64,000 bases of DNA from NCBI GenBank assembly GCA_009823505.1, contig VZQC01006335.1:67619-131618 (forward strand). The letters run 5' to 3'. Position numbers and translations under genes: made by a program. The stretch's first letter is position 1. Every line of letters begins with the position of its first letter. Source of the stretch: Rhizomys pruinosus (lineage: Eukaryota; Chordata; Mammalia; Rodentia; Spalacidae). Under the pieces are notes generated by a model that was given only the letters and a program-made list of their open reading frames with translations, ran no database searches and was not told where the DNA came from. Below are positions 12,757-24,731 of this stretch, piece by piece.

Positions 12757-13617
12757 AAGAAGAATGATATATTCTTAGTTTTAACATGAAACGTCAGCAT
12801 TTGTTTGTCAGATTGCTAGAATTTTATTGTAATGCCATGTAAATGTGTAAAGGTTGATTAATGTAGCTTTTCAACAGCAATTTATCTTGTGAGATGTTGC
12901 ATAGTTATTTGTGTAGAGGTATGAGAAACAAAACACTGCACTTCATATAATTTTTGTAGGGTACAATAAATATTTGTTGTAGATAACAAGGGGTCTATAG
13001 TGTAAGAAAAGCAAGAAACATATTAAGTCCACAAAACAAACAATGCTCACTATTATAATTAATATAATTCTGTTATCAGATTCTAGTTAATATCTCTTAA
13101 TCCGTTTTAAAAATGTATACAACAAAGGAGGTTTACATGTTTTCTTTCATTCCCTTTATTTCCAATTTTGTCTTCACAAACAATATGTAGGACACACTGG
13201 CTAGGCTTTGGCCAAAAACAGTTTTGTTCTGGGATTAAGGCTATAGCTGGCTTTCACAAGCTTTCTTATAATTAGATACTGCCGTGTGAGCTGTTCTCAC
13301 TAGTGAAATGTGAGGGAAAGGTGTGCCACTTCAGAACGAAGCTTTCTGAGGATGTATGCTTCCTCTACGCTCTTCCCCTTCCCATTGTCTGGATATAAAA
13401 TGAAAATGATATCAAAGCCCCTATCAGAATGGATCCTGAACTACTTTTCAGTAGAAAGTAGCCCATTGGCCAACTCTCGCCATTGAATATAGAAAAATTG
13501 AACTGTAAATTTCAGTTGTGTTTGATCTATTATGTATTTCAAGTTGTTTCGGTGCTTTCCCTAGGCAATACAGTATTTTAATATTTCATGGCTTTTATGT
13601 ATTTTATTTTTCATTGT
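12757..13617. other. Unique AT-rich sequence
   Basis: No gene or repeat recognised. Confidence 0.5.
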
Positions 13618-13732
13618 TTTTATTTTATGAATATGAGTGTATTGCCTACATGCATGTAAGTGCATTCCTGTCATGCAATGCCCATGGAGGTCAGAAGAGG
13701 GCATCGGATCAGCAAGTGTTCTTAACTAGAGC
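13618..13732 (-). repeat. Old B2 fragment with central deletion
   Basis: Runs from ttattttatgaatatgagtg to gaggtcagaagagggcatcgg, then jumps to agtgttcttaac. The middle third of the element is deleted. Confidence 0.75.
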
Positions 13733-14165
13733 CCCTTACATTTGATTCTTACATTATGACTGAGAACCTGAATAGCAGTCTAGGAGAAAAAGGAATAAAT
13801 TCTTATGTTTGACTTTACATTTTATTATTGAACCATTAACTACATTCTCCCGGAGAGAAAGTTTGTGTGAGGTCAATTGTAGTTGTAAGTCCAAGTTTGA
13901 GTGTTATCTGTTAGTAAACTTTGGAGTGTGTTTTACATATAAGTAAAAACATCACTTTTGGGTGTCTTGCATTGCTTACTGGGGATATTTGCTCTAAACC
14001 CCACCTCATACTTGATGTTTAATTCTCTCTACATTCACTTCGTGAATAACCATTACCAGGTTATGAGACTCTTCCCAGCTAAACGTTTTCTTTCTGGTTA
14101 AACTATGTACTGGTTTTCTCCTGCTTCCTCCTTATTTATTATTCCTTTATGAATAAATGGACTGA

Positions 14166-14167
<2 letters not shown>
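13733..14167. other. Unique sequence upstream of the CpG block
   Basis: AT-rich, no recognised element. Confidence 0.5.

Positions 14168-14229
<62 letters not shown>
14168..14229 (+). repeat. (GA)n microsatellite
   Basis: About 31 uninterrupted GA units, roughly 60 bp before the CpG-rich block begins. Confidence 0.98.
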
Positions 14230-14231
<2 letters not shown>

Positions 14232-14289
14232 TCTCCTAGTTAAAGGTGGTATTTAGCATGCTGCACTTATCACCAAGGCAATGAATGGA

Positions 14290-15660
14290 GGAGATCTGAA
14301 AAGGTAATGCGAAGTGACAGATGGAGCCACGCCCTATACTGGCTCAGGTTCTTGCAAGCCTACGCTGTCCCTGGTCCCAGGGAAGAAAGATGCCAGCTGC
14401 CTAAAGCCACGACAAGCACAGAAGGGGACAGAGTCAGAAGGTGCCCAGTGTCCATCCCCAACCACACATGCCAACATTAACTTTTCCTACGGAGATGTTC
14501 GTGTGGGAAAAGGCCGGGTCAGCATGCCCCTTTAGACACTTCTGCCCATCCGTGATCCTCGCCATGGTCGTGGGCAGTGGGACCTGCGCGATCCTCACTA
14601 ACCCTGTAGAGGCTCTGAGGGAGTGCATCCGTGAGCCTGTGTGCGTGAGGAGGAGAGAGCAAAGACGTGATTACTTCAGAATTTATTTAAAGGCTGGTGG
14701 AAACCACTGCAGCAGCTTCCAGGGGAAGCCCTTGTTCCAGAGGAAGAGGAGGTGGAGGCTGCCAAGGAGGGGGAAGGGGGAAACGACGGAAGGGGGGGAT
14801 AGCAGCAGCTTGCATGAGGCAAGTGAGAAGATGCTGTAGCATCCTCTCTGGCTCCCAGCAGATTGGTTCTGTCCACCAACTGATGCAAGCGAACAGGTTT
14901 GCTGAAGGGCTGGAACAAGAAAACGGGTGCTGGAGACTGGCTGCTTCAATTCCCAGCAAAGAAGCGCCTCCTTTAAGTGAAAGGAGACACCCTAGGACAG
15001 AAGTAGGCTTGGTGCCCAGAAAAGACCTGTCCTGCTTCTAGCATCCCCTGGAGACTCACTTCCTTTTAACTGTCAAACTCCCAGCATTAGCCATAAACTC
15101 CACAGGATCCCTGGGTGGAGGACTGGGTGGAGAAGTTCCCTTCTACAGATATTCTCCACACTTCACCCAGAAGTTCCTTATCTGTGGGGACTCTCTGGGT
15201 GGTCCAGAGGAGCTGCGCTGGGTTAAGTTTCCGAGAGTCAGCCCCACTCCGTGATTGCCAGCTCTCTAACCAGGGGCTCCAGCTGCACTTAGGATCTGCG
15301 GCTGCTCGGCGGCAAAGGGGCCGCGGCTGCTTTAAGAATCGCCTCCCCCTCTCTTCCCTTTGACAATGGTCTGAACCGAGCTCTGCTTCCCAAAGCAAAA
15401 TTTGTAATATGCCATTTTTCCAATGGACCCTTCTCCTTTTGGCTGCTGACGGAGCCGCGGGAAGATGCGGAGCTGCTGCCACGCCACGGAGCCTGGGCAC
15501 ATTCCAGGAGAGCGCTGGGGCTCCCAAGTGTCTCAGCTGTCTTTCTCCTCTGGTTGCTAGGGAAATGGTCCAGGACTGCTGGGTGTGAGCCTCACCTCTC
15601 TTCAAGCAGGATACTGCGGTTGTCATTGATCATTTGAAGAAGGAGGACCCGAAATAAGAG
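14290..15660 (+). promoter_or_regulatory. Ppfia2: CpG-rich promoter / putative non-coding exon 1 of Ppfia2
   Basis: This is the only GC- and CpG-rich block in the window, and it contains no SINE or LINE. CpGs are densest at about 15290-15510, including gccgcgg motifs at 15330 and 15453. It lies 4.3 kb upstream of the first coding exon on the same strand, and that exon needs an upstream 5'UTR exon. There is no convincing TATA box, as expected for a CpG-island promoter. Several GT donor-like sites exist (for example AAG|GTAATG after 14301 and TTAG|GTACAG after 15667), and I cannot choose between them. ORFs of 80-180 codons here on both strands are what GC-rich DNA gives by chance; none resembles a known protein. 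Confidence 0.6.
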
Positions 15661-15708
15661 ACATTAGGTACAGAAACTGCATTCGAGTTGCACGGGTTCC
15701 CATTCGAT

Positions 15709-15735
15709 TCTTCTTCTTCTTTTTTTTTTTTTTTA
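15709..15735 (+). repeat. Pyrimidine (TTC)n/T tract
   Basis: ttcttcttctt followed by a poly-T run, just downstream of the CpG block. Confidence 0.9.
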
Positions 15736-18700
15736 AACCACTCCCCAGCCCCACCCCGCCCCCAGGGAAGAGGAGATGCTAAGTCCTCCTATGGGTTACT
15801 GTTAGGTCTTCTGCTTTCCATCCTTTTCCATCTCCGATTTCTCTGCCTCCTGCTTATCTGGCTCCCTCCTGGGGCAGATGAACAATTTTAGTGTGGAAAT
15901 TATGAAGTCAACTTCTTCAGGGTGGTGGGGGTGTGGCTGAGCAGTAACTGTCCAGCAGTGTAGGTTGGGCTCACTGTCTGGACATATGAACATGTACTAG
16001 GGTAAAGAAAGTGCAAATGCTTCCATTAGAGATGGTAGGAATATTTGCCGAGGATAGGGGTTTTCAAAGAGTTAAACAGCAGGAGGAATATTCATGTAAT
16101 GTAATCAGACAATGGCTAGGCTTTCTCTCACCGAATTATTCCTTGTGGGTTAACTGAAATGGAGCTGGGAGGATTTATAGACTAAATCTTTGCAGAAGAA
16201 ACTTGATATAGAGAATAATTGTCTCTGCCTAAAGTAGTATGCAAATCCTAGTGAAACAAGTAAATAAAGTTATTAACCTATAGGAATAAAAAGATTTTGG
16301 AATATTCATATTCTGGTAGGAACTGCTCATTGTCATATTTTGCAAAGGAACACGCTGGATCTTAAAATCCTTGGGGGAACGACTCCAGTGGGCATGCAAA
16401 ACTTTGGGAATCTAAGAGATTTAGAAGACAGTCAAGGTTATGTACTGACAAATGGGAGCTTTTTTTTGTGTGGTACAAAATTCTTTAGGCTAAATATAAG
16501 CAGCAAGATAATTAAACCAACCAGGCTAATTTTTTTCCTCTTTTCACAGTAAAATAAGCAATGTCTGAAACTGGATTCTGAAACTTTTAGTAATTTTGTG
16601 AACAAGGAATCAATATTTAGATGAAACTAAGGAAATTATATTTCACATTGATTGGGGAGTTAAAAGGCAACTATATCAGGAAATTGTATGCTTGAACTTG
16701 TTTCTTAGTAATGGTGTAATGTTTGCAGCTTTAGTTCCAAAAATGACTGTAAAAGTAAGAGGTAATGCATCTCTATGCAATACAGCAGACATTGAGGTAC
16801 CATACCCTTCTGGACTATGCATGCTGTTCCAAATATTGTTATTCTATAAAACAGTCTATGTACTTTCAAATTTTCTTCCAATATACACAAAGTGTGTATT
16901 TAGGAAATATAGTATGTTTGAAGATAACTCAAATACTTTTATGGCTTAGATTCAAATTTGAGCTTTAATGCAAAACTAACCTAGCTCCTGAAAGTGTTTT
17001 GGGGTTTTTTGTGGACACTTTTTGTCTCCTTCAATCTTTGATAAAAGACTGTAGGTTTACTCATTTGGTTAAATGTGAATAAAGTGGCATGCATTCATTT
17101 AATTTTCTAAGTAATTTTGCATGGTTTGATTTTTATCAAAATCAGGAGTATCTACTAGAACGACACCTACAGGCCTAGAAGCAAGAGTCATAAAGGAAAA
17201 TGTCATTTTTGTAAGAAAAAAATATGGCCCAATTGTAGTAGAGAACATACCTGAATTTTTAATAATCCTTTATGTCCTATAGATTCTTAAAGTGGGAATT
17301 TTAAAAATGAATTAGTATTTCTACTTTTGGAAAAGAAAGCAGAAGTTGTGAAAGGTAAACCAACTAGCTCTATTTCACATGGCTTAGGAGTGGAATGGAG
17401 TTGAGCTCTTTAGAGGGTAGATTTGATAGACTTTCTGAGCTTCTCATCATATCATCTTTTGGTTGACCATGACTACATTTATGCTGATCTGAACATCTCA
17501 AGCTTGTGACTGTCCAAAGTCATCTGGTAAGAAGAGGTTGCTTGGAAGTGGGTAGGATGCTTTATTAAAGTGAAATTTGTGCTTGGAGTAATGAATACAG
17601 TTATGACTGTCTTAGAATCTAATGTTCTAGTTAGTAATATCGTGCCTTTTAAGAAAGGTATGATTTAAAATACAGACTGAAGAATGCTTAGATAACTTTA
17701 AATTTTACACCTTACGTGCTTTAGCATGATTTGTTTGGCACGTTGCTTTAACCATAAATGTCAAATATAAACACATTGGCTCATGGTCATGAGTTCTCAG
17801 AATGGCAAAGCTGTTCAATGTGTGCATGTTTTACATGGCATGTCAACTAATCTTTTTAAATAAGCCAGGAGTTGAAAAGATTTTGTTTTCTGTTCAGTTA
17901 ATATAGCAGTTAAAAGCTGGTTATTTTTATCTTTGGGATAGCTTCCGAATGAAAATTTATTATCTAAAATGCAAAAACTTATTTTATATATCAAGTATCT
18001 AACAATAGTAGTAAATGTGTGAGTGTGTCAGTATGGGTGTAAATTCATTCCTTGTGTGCACTCTGTAATTTATTTTAGGGTTAATAAGAATTAAATGAGT
18101 CAAGTTCCTATCTTTAGGTAACTCATTGTTTTAAGTAATGGACAAAATTAAAATCTTTTCTCATTCTAAAAGTTCTCAATTCTTTAATTTCTTTACCTGT
18201 GATACTTGTTATAAAATAATTTCCTTTCATAAGAAAATGAAAGCTTTTCATAAGAATAAGAAAGCTTTTCTTAGTTTTCAGTGGGCCATGACCAAATCAC
18301 TCACAAATAATTAACTTTTTCATCTTAGCATACCTAATTTACAGGAAGAATCACATAAACGGGACTTAAATATTGAACTACTAAATCTTTACATTTTACA
18401 TCAAAATATTAACAGAAATATTTTCCCTAAGGACATGACTATATCAGCATAAAAAATGAATTGACCTTGCAGTTTGAAAAGCAAAGAAAGCTCCAGGATC
18501 AAGGGCCAAACCTGGCTTCTTCCATACCAGCCTTTCTGCAAAATCAACCCCTTTAATTAATAGCTTCTGTCTGTCAAATGACAACTGAAATTAAGATGAG
18601 TTAGACATTCTTAAAAAAAAAAAAAGCACAAGCGATTGAAAAAGGAAATAATTTCTGGCTATTATGATATTATGTATAATAGGACAGTGCTGTATCTCAG

Positions 18701-19050
18701 TATCAGCATTGTGTATTTTTAATCGAATTAAGGTTTTAAAAAGAATTTTGGGTGGTTCATTCATTTCATGACTGAGAGTTTGTGATTAGCAGCTGAAATA
18801 TGAAGTTACTCTATTAGCTAACGTAATTTACCACATCTGTTTTGTGGACTATTTGAAAGAGTGTTAGTTTGTGGTGTTTATATGAAGACCGGACAATGCC
18901 TGTAACATGAATACCAAGTGTAATTAGCAGTATAATAAGACAAATTCATGCATTTTAGACTAATTCAGAAAGTTTATGTCCAATTCTGTCTGAACTACTT
19001 ATTGAGTCTGTGTATACTTCTGAAATATAGCACATGAAAATAATCATGTC
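15736..19050. other. Ppfia2: Putative intron 1, repeat-poor
   Basis: A 3.3-kb stretch with no SINE or LINE, the longest repeat-free run near the promoter. It is AT-rich with no ORF of note. Low repeat content beside a developmental promoter can mark conserved regulatory DNA, but that is inference. Confidence 0.5.
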
Positions 19051-19061
19051 AAAAAGCTTTG

Positions 19062-19321
19062 TTTTTTTTTTAATTTTTTTAAATTAATTTTATTTATTTC
19101 TGTATGTGTATGAATGTACTGTCTGCATGCAAGTTTGTGCACCCGTGTCGTGCAACGCCGCGGAGGTCAGAAGAGGGTATCGGATTCCCCTGGAACTGGA
19201 GTTCTCCTGGAATTGGAGTTTCAGACGGTTCTTAGCCGCCATGTGGGTGCTGGGGATCGAACCGGCGTCCTCTGTAAGAGCGGTCGGCGCTCTTAACCGC
19301 TAGGCTATCTCTCCAGCCCCC
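19062..19321 (-). repeat. Young B2 SINE in intron 1
   Basis: Full-length with both central boxes. The TSD aaaagctttg lies at 19052-19061 and 19323-19332. It sits 580 bp upstream of the first coding exon, antisense to Ppfia2. Confidence 0.95.
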
Positions 19322-19332
19322 CAAAAGCTTTG

Positions 19333-19901
19333 AATTAGATGTGAAAAAAATCTGCTGAAGAAGAAAGTACAACTGTTTATTATATAACATAGACAATTCT
19401 CTTGGATTTTCTGGATGAAACAGTAAATTCTATCTGTTCACTTATCTGCACAAATCATTTAAGAATCCTTTAGTTCCTACTCATTGAAGTGCCAGACTGT
19501 ACTTTCTGTTGGTGAATAAAGTAGTTGTTACCTTAGTTATGAGACATTTGAAAACTTGCAGGGAGTGGGACAGAGAAGTAAAGAAATGACTACTGAAATG
19601 ATATGCTTCCTTAAATTGTTATGTGTGATAAATTGTGCAAAAGAATAGCAGGAAACAGATGAAAATAGGCTGTGTATTGCAGATGGGACATATGTGGATT
19701 TTCATGTAAAGAGAAGGCATGAAGATTGCCAAAAGTGAAGATACCATATTTCACTATGGTCCTCTCTTCCTCTTGTTTGGAGTAGGGGTAGTAAGTAGGG
19801 CAAAGAAGCTAATGAACTACAGAGACTTTACGGAGATGATAGCTAGGTGGCATTATTGAAAGTCATTTGTTTACTGACCGTCTCTCTTTATGTTCTTTAA
19901 G
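19333..19901. other. Ppfia2: End of putative intron 1
   Basis: Unique sequence ending in the TACTGAC branch-point match, a pyrimidine tract and the AG acceptor at 19900-19901. Confidence 0.8.
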
Positions 19902-20152
19902 CAATGATGTGTGAAGTGATGCCCACGATTAATGAGGACACCCCAATGAGCCAAAGGGGGTCCCAAAGCAGTGGCTCGGACTCAGACTCTCATTTTGAAC
20001 AACTGATGGTGAATATGTTGGATGAAAGAGACCGTCTACTGGACACACTTCGGGAAACCCAGGAAAGCCTTTCACTTGCTCAGCAAAGACTTCAGGATGT
20101 CATCTATGACAGAGATTCACTACAGAGGCAGCTCAATTCAGCCTTGCCACAG
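19902..20152 (+). CDS. Ppfia2: Ppfia2 (liprin-alpha-2) first coding exon
   Basis: This exon encodes the N-terminus of liprin-alpha-2, a presynaptic active-zone scaffold. The family is known to bind RIM, ELKS/ERC, CASK and LAR-type receptor phosphatases. The ATG is at 19904 and 83 codons run to 20152. The protein starts [20 protein letters not shown], continues through a Ser/Asp-rich linker (residues about 20-30), and then enters a charged heptad-like stretch ([19 protein letters not shown] onward) that begins the liprin-alpha coiled coil. The acceptor reads tctctctttatgttctttaag|ca, with a TACTGAC branch-point match at 19872-19878. The donor is CAG|GTATGG, and the exon ends in phase 0. Only two bases of 5'UTR (ca) lie in this exon, so a non-coding upstream exon must supply the rest of the leader. 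The Asn-Glu-Asp and [14 protein letters not shown] residues fit paralogue alpha-2 better than alpha-1 from recall. The following exons lie outside the window. Confidence 0.95.
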
Positions 20153-20327
20153 GTATGGTTCTAGGTAGCACTGGTTCTTCCTATCATAATTAAAAATGGG
20201 ATAAGCCCCTTAATGAGTTGCTTTATGTGGACTTATATTACTTCTCTACTTAATATATATGATATGCAGTTTAGGTTAAGATTTTTAAAATAAAATATTA
20301 CTGTGCATCACAATTTGTCTTAAAAGG

Positions 20328-20330
<3 letters not shown>

Positions 20331-20381
<51 letters not shown>
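20331..20381 (+). repeat. (GA)n microsatellite in intron 2
   Basis: About 25 GA units starting 178 bp after the exon donor. Confidence 0.98.
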
Positions 20382-20385
<4 letters not shown>

Positions 20386-20681
20386 GAATCTGAATGAAAT
20401 GCCTGGACTCTTTTTGAAAATCTTTAAGTTTTGGTAGAGATAGAAAACCACTTGTTGATCATTTTTAATCTCCTGAATGTAGTAATAATCTTTTTAAAAG
20501 GCTCACCTTTTAAACACAATCATGACAGTTGAAAATACTTGTTTTCAGTTTTCATTTGCGTGGTCTGTCTTTGGAAATAATAGTAGCTTGGAAGTTTACT
20601 CTGTAATAAGTATGTAATGTGTCTTTACAAATACCTGGTACTTGATTAATTTTATAAATTATTTGTATATTATTCTCTCTT

Positions 20682-20811
20682 CTGTAATCCCAGCACTTGG
20701 GAGGCAGAGGTAGGTGGATCTCTGTGAGTTCAAGGCCTGCCTGGTCTACAGAGCAAGCTCTAGGTCAGCTGGGACTAAAGGGAGACCCTGTCAAAATATC
20801 AAAAAAAAAAA
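20682..20811 (+). repeat. B1 SINE, 5'-truncated
   Basis: Begins at ctgtaatcccagcacttggg and ends with gagaccctgtcaaaatatc plus A tail. The first 20 or so bases of B1 are absent. Confidence 0.9.
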
Positions 20812-20857
20812 TCTTAAAGCAGCTTATGTTTACTTTTAAAATACTTTTGAAATTTCT

Positions 20858-20985
20858 AAGCATAGTTTCTCATGCCTATAATACCAGGACTTGAGGCAAC
20901 AGGATGAAGAGTTCAAAGCCAGCCTTGACTACATAGCAAATCTCTCAAAAAGAGAAAGAAAAAAGGCATAAACAAATAAATAAAA
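20858..20985 (+). repeat. Old B1-like (7SL-derived) SINE
   Basis: tctcatgcctataataccag, gagttcaaagccagcc, ctacatagcaaatctctc and an A-rich tail. It is heavily diverged. Confidence 0.65.
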
Positions 20986-21924
20986 AAACCCAGAAATTAA
21001 CTAAAGTTAAAACTCAGCCTTACTGTCTCAACGTTAATGCTGTTAGTAATTTTTACATTCATTTCAGTCAATTTTAATGCTATAGAATTCAAATTTAATT
21101 TTTCCAGTTTGTTTATTTCTAGAGTTAATGGTAAGGATCCATTAGTTATTGAAGAATTGCATTATTATGTTTCTTTTGTTAGGAAAAAAGTCATAGAATA
21201 TGGATGAGCTTTTTAGCGATTGCTCACAATAAATTACAATTTTGTTTTAAATATTGCTTTGATCTGCTTTCCACTTACAAAACAGAATGAAGTTATATCT
21301 CATAGTACCTGTCTTTTCAGAAATATACAAAACTATACAAAGTGGACAAAAATCTAAATCTGCCTTTACTATTTACTTCCTGAGTTGGGTTGAGAGATTT
21401 ATTCCCCTGAGAATGGGAGGATGATACCATCTTACCCAATAGGTAATCCTAAACCCCATATAAATGACTTCTGTTCTTGAGCCTCACAAGTTCAGTAAAT
21501 TTGTAAGGGGTTGAAATAATGCTTCCAATAGCTCTCACCTGTTAAAAGCCCTGGCTTACTGGTTTGCTTAATCATTCAGAATATGTTGATTTATTTAAGA
21601 AGAAGCAATCCAGTCTCTATCCAGGCTGATATTTTGTCATGTTAGAGAATTCAGCCTTGGTCATTTTTCTTCATAAAGTGATTTCTAACAATGTCATCTT
21701 GCTCAGTCTTCTCTGGGACTGCTTGAGTTGGTTAAAGGTATTGTTTAATAGAATCCTGGAAGAAATCATGCTTTCCTGATCTGTGCCAAGCACACAATAG
21801 TGAATGTTTCTTTATTATGACAGTGTTTCTTTAAAGAGGTACAGGATTGTTGTACATTGGGAGTAAGTTCAATGTATGTTCAGTGTCTACTGGGAGAACA
21901 ACCAGCTCAAGATTTTAAGTTGGG
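20986..21924. other. Unique intronic sequence
   Basis: AT-rich; nothing recognised. Confidence 0.5.
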
Positions 21925-22285
21925 GCCTGGGGTTTTGGGTTTAGGGTAGTGAGCATTTCCTCTTCAAGTATGTGAAGACCCAAGTTCAAACTCTCAGAAC
22001 CCATGTAAAGTCCAGATGTGACAGTGCATACTTGTCTCCATGCTTCAGTGATGAAATGAGATGCACAGACAGGACAATTCCTGGAAGCTTGGTGCCCAGC
22101 AGGTCTGTTGCATGCATTGACAAAGAACAGAAAGGAGACCCCATCTCAAACAAGGCATAAGGCAGCAAACAACACCAATGTATTTGCACATGTATGTGCA
22201 CATGTGTGGCAGTTTGACTTCTCACTGCCACACATGTGCACATACAACCATGCACACATGCACATGCATACAGAATTATGCATAA
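21925..22285 (+). repeat. B4 (ID-B1 chimeric) SINE with hairpin tail
   Basis: An ID-like head (agtgagcatttcctcttcaag, caagttcaaactctcagaac) is followed by a B1-like body (tggtgcccagcaggtctgtt, gagaccccatctcaaac) and a ca/tg-rich tail. The tail contains the perfect inverted repeat annotated at 22191-22246. Confidence 0.65.
22191..22246. repeat. Perfect 22-bp inverted repeat, 12-nt loop
   Basis: The left arm tgtatgtgcacatgtgtggcag is exactly complementary to 22225-22246. The spacer is tttgacttctca. As RNA it would form an uninterrupted 22-bp stem. Confidence 0.95.
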
Positions 22286-22669
22286 ATGCTGCAATGTGTT
22301 CCTAATTTTACACCCTTTCTTGAGTCTGCCTCTTAGTCTCTGCCTATAGGATTCTTTATGTACCCCCTCACCATTATTTTCTTCATGTTTTATTCAAGCA
22401 TGAAGTGTTTACAATGTCAATTGTATTCTACCAATTTGGCTATAAGAAAATTTTGCCTTTAAAATTTCAATAGAACAAATGATTATTTCATAAAGAGATA
22501 AAAATGAAGTACTGGAGAAACATAGGTTTGGAAAACAAAAACTGGAAATTATTTTCATATAGAACTATATTATATAGATAATTTTATTCTTGAGGTTTGA
22601 GATAAAAAAACCAGTTCTACCAACTTCTAGATAACTCAGTATCTAAATTATAAAGCCAAATAGTTTAAT

Positions 22670-22815
22670 TTTTTAAAAAACAGGATCTCACAAGGTAGCC
22701 TGAGCTGGCCAGGAATTCACTGCTTAAAACAGGTTGGCTTTGATCTCACAGAGATCCTTCTTCCTGTGCCTCCTGAGTGATGTGATTAAAGGTATGAACC
22801 ACTAGTCTTGCCCAA
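22670..22815 (-). repeat. Old B1 SINE
   Basis: caggatctcacaaggtagcc through gtgatgtgattaaaggtatg and ccactagtcttgccc. Many substitutions and a short poly-A/T junction. Confidence 0.8.
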
Positions 22816-22904
22816 ATAGTTTAAATTGTTTAGTTTTTAGTTATACTACTGTACAGTTAGTTATGAAAACGTCTTTAGGTGTATATTTTTCTTTTCTCAT
22901 TTGC

Positions 22905-23242
22905 ATTTGTGGGGGTGCACATGTGTGTCTATGAAAGAGCAGGTGTGTGCATGAGACTGTGGAGGCCGGAAGTTGACTTCAGGAAGGGGTGTTAGTCTGT
23001 GCCTATCCATATTCTTCACTCACTTCACAGGGTCTCTCACCCCTGTGGCTAGTCTGGCTGGCTATCTTGCTCTGGGGAAAATCTGCCTCTGCTTTCCAAA
23101 TTCAGGAATTATAGAAAGACTGTTAAGTCCCCTGTTCCCCCCCCCCCCCGGCATCTATGTGGGTGCTGGAGACACGGACTCCAGTTCTTAGGCTTGCTTG
23201 TCCACCAAGCACTTAAACCATTTAACCATCTCCCTAGCCCTA
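22905..23242 (-). repeat. B4-type SINE
   Basis: The reverse complement of an ID head (gcttgcttgtccaccaagca, taaccatctccctagccc) joined to a B1-like core (cacagggtctctcacccctg, ggctagtctggctggc) and a gtgcacatgtgtgt tail. It includes a C run at 23137-23149. Confidence 0.7.
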
Positions 23243-23303
23243 GGCCAGTCATATTTTGGGATTCAGAATTATCTGATTTTCTCCATGATATAATGTATAT
23301 TAT

Positions 23304-23452
23304 GGAGCCGGGCGTGGTGGCGCACATCTTTAATCCTAGCACTTGGGAGGCTGAGGCAGGCAGATCTTTGTGAATTCAAGGCCAGCCTGGTCTACAGAGC
23401 GAGTTCCAGGACAGCTGGGGTACAGGGAGACCCTGTCTCGAAAAGACAAAAA
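23304..23452 (+). repeat. Young B1 SINE with TSD
   Basis: Full B1 beginning gagccgggcgtggtggcgca and ending ctcgaaaagacaaaa. The TSD aatgtatattat lies at 23292-23303 and 23453-23464. Confidence 0.95.
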
Positions 23453-23639
23453 AATGTATATTATAGAATATTCTTAATTATACATGGACGTTTCTGAAGA
23501 GAATACTAGGAATATGTCTATATTTTGGAAAAATTAAAGACTACAAACAATTTCACCTTATGATGATTTAGCTTTGCCATCAGTCAAGTTTGCCATATAG
23601 TAAAAGTAAGATTCCAGTTTTCAAAATATGTTCATGTTG

Positions 23640-23889
23640 GGCTGGAGAGATGGCCTAGCAGCTAAGAGCGCCGACCGCTCTTGCAGAGGACCCGGTTGGA
23701 TCCCCAGCACCCACATGGCTGCTGAGAACCGTCTGTAACTCCAATTCCAGGAGAACTCCAGTTCCAGGGGAATCCGACACCTTCTTCTGACCTTCGCGGC
23801 ATTGCATGGCACAGGTGCACAAACCTACATGCAGCCAGTACATTCATACACATAAAAAATAAATAAATAAAAAAAATTGAAAAAAAACA
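23640..23889 (+). repeat. Young B2 SINE, 18-bp TSD
   Basis: Both central boxes are present. The TSD caaaatatgttcatgttg is perfect at 23622-23639 and 23890-23907, the longest in the window. It is paired with an inverted B2 82 bp downstream. Confidence 0.95.
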
Positions 23890-23971
23890 CAAAATATGTT
23901 CATGTTGAAGTTGTCAGCTAGGGATTGTATGGACATTTAGAATGTTATAGTCATGTTTTTAGTATTCTTTT

Positions 23972-24216
23972 AAAATTTTTTTTTATTAATTTTATTTCTT
24001 TCTATATGTGTATGAATGTACTGTCGGCATGCAAGTTTGTGCACCCGTGTCATGCAATGCCGTGGAGGTCAGAAGAGGGTGTCGGATTCCCCTGGAAGTG
24101 GAGTTCTCCTGGAATTGGAGTTTCAGACGGTTCTCGGCCGCCATGTGGGTGCTGGGGATCGAACCCGGGTCCTCTGTAAGAGCGGTCAGCGCTCTTAACT
24201 ACTAGGCCATCTCTCC
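23972..24216 (-). repeat. Young B2 SINE, inverted relative to neighbour
   Basis: Both central boxes are present. The TSD agtattctttt lies at 23961-23971 and 24217-24227. It forms a tail-to-tail pair with 23640-23889. Confidence 0.95.
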
Positions 24217-24731
24217 AGTATTCTTTTTTAATATCAATCTGTACGTTACTACTGTAAACATCTCCAGAAGTACACAAGTCCTTAAAGATAGTGATGACAC
24301 CTCTCATTTTTCTTATTGGAATAGTTAACTCAATCTGTACTCCTAGGTATGTACACTTTCTGCAAGTAATAGATGAATACACTTTATTAACTGGCATATT
24401 TGAAGATTTAAAAAATATTTTTATGTGAACATTGTTGGTGACATTTGCATTTTATATTGACATGGAGAAGAAATGGATGCCATAAATTTGAAGTTTGAGG
24501 CAGAAACAAAACATATAAAACTGTAAAATATATTAAAATTAAAACTGTAAAATGTATTAAAATTAAAAATCATTTTAGCAAGCAAAATTGAAAACAGACA
24601 CAAACTTCATGTCATAAGTATTTTGAATTTTCTTCACAAGGGTTTTAGATGCTAAAGATTGAGAGCTTAGCTTTAAGTACCTTTTCTCCTATTATTCTTC
24701 TGGAAAGAAATGTACCAATAATTTCAAAAAT

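Noticed and set aside
14314..15626. ORFs of 73-179 codons on both strands in the CpG-rich block
   Set aside because: They overlap each other on both strands, are low-complexity and GC-driven, match nothing I recognise, and would lie upstream of the real start codon.
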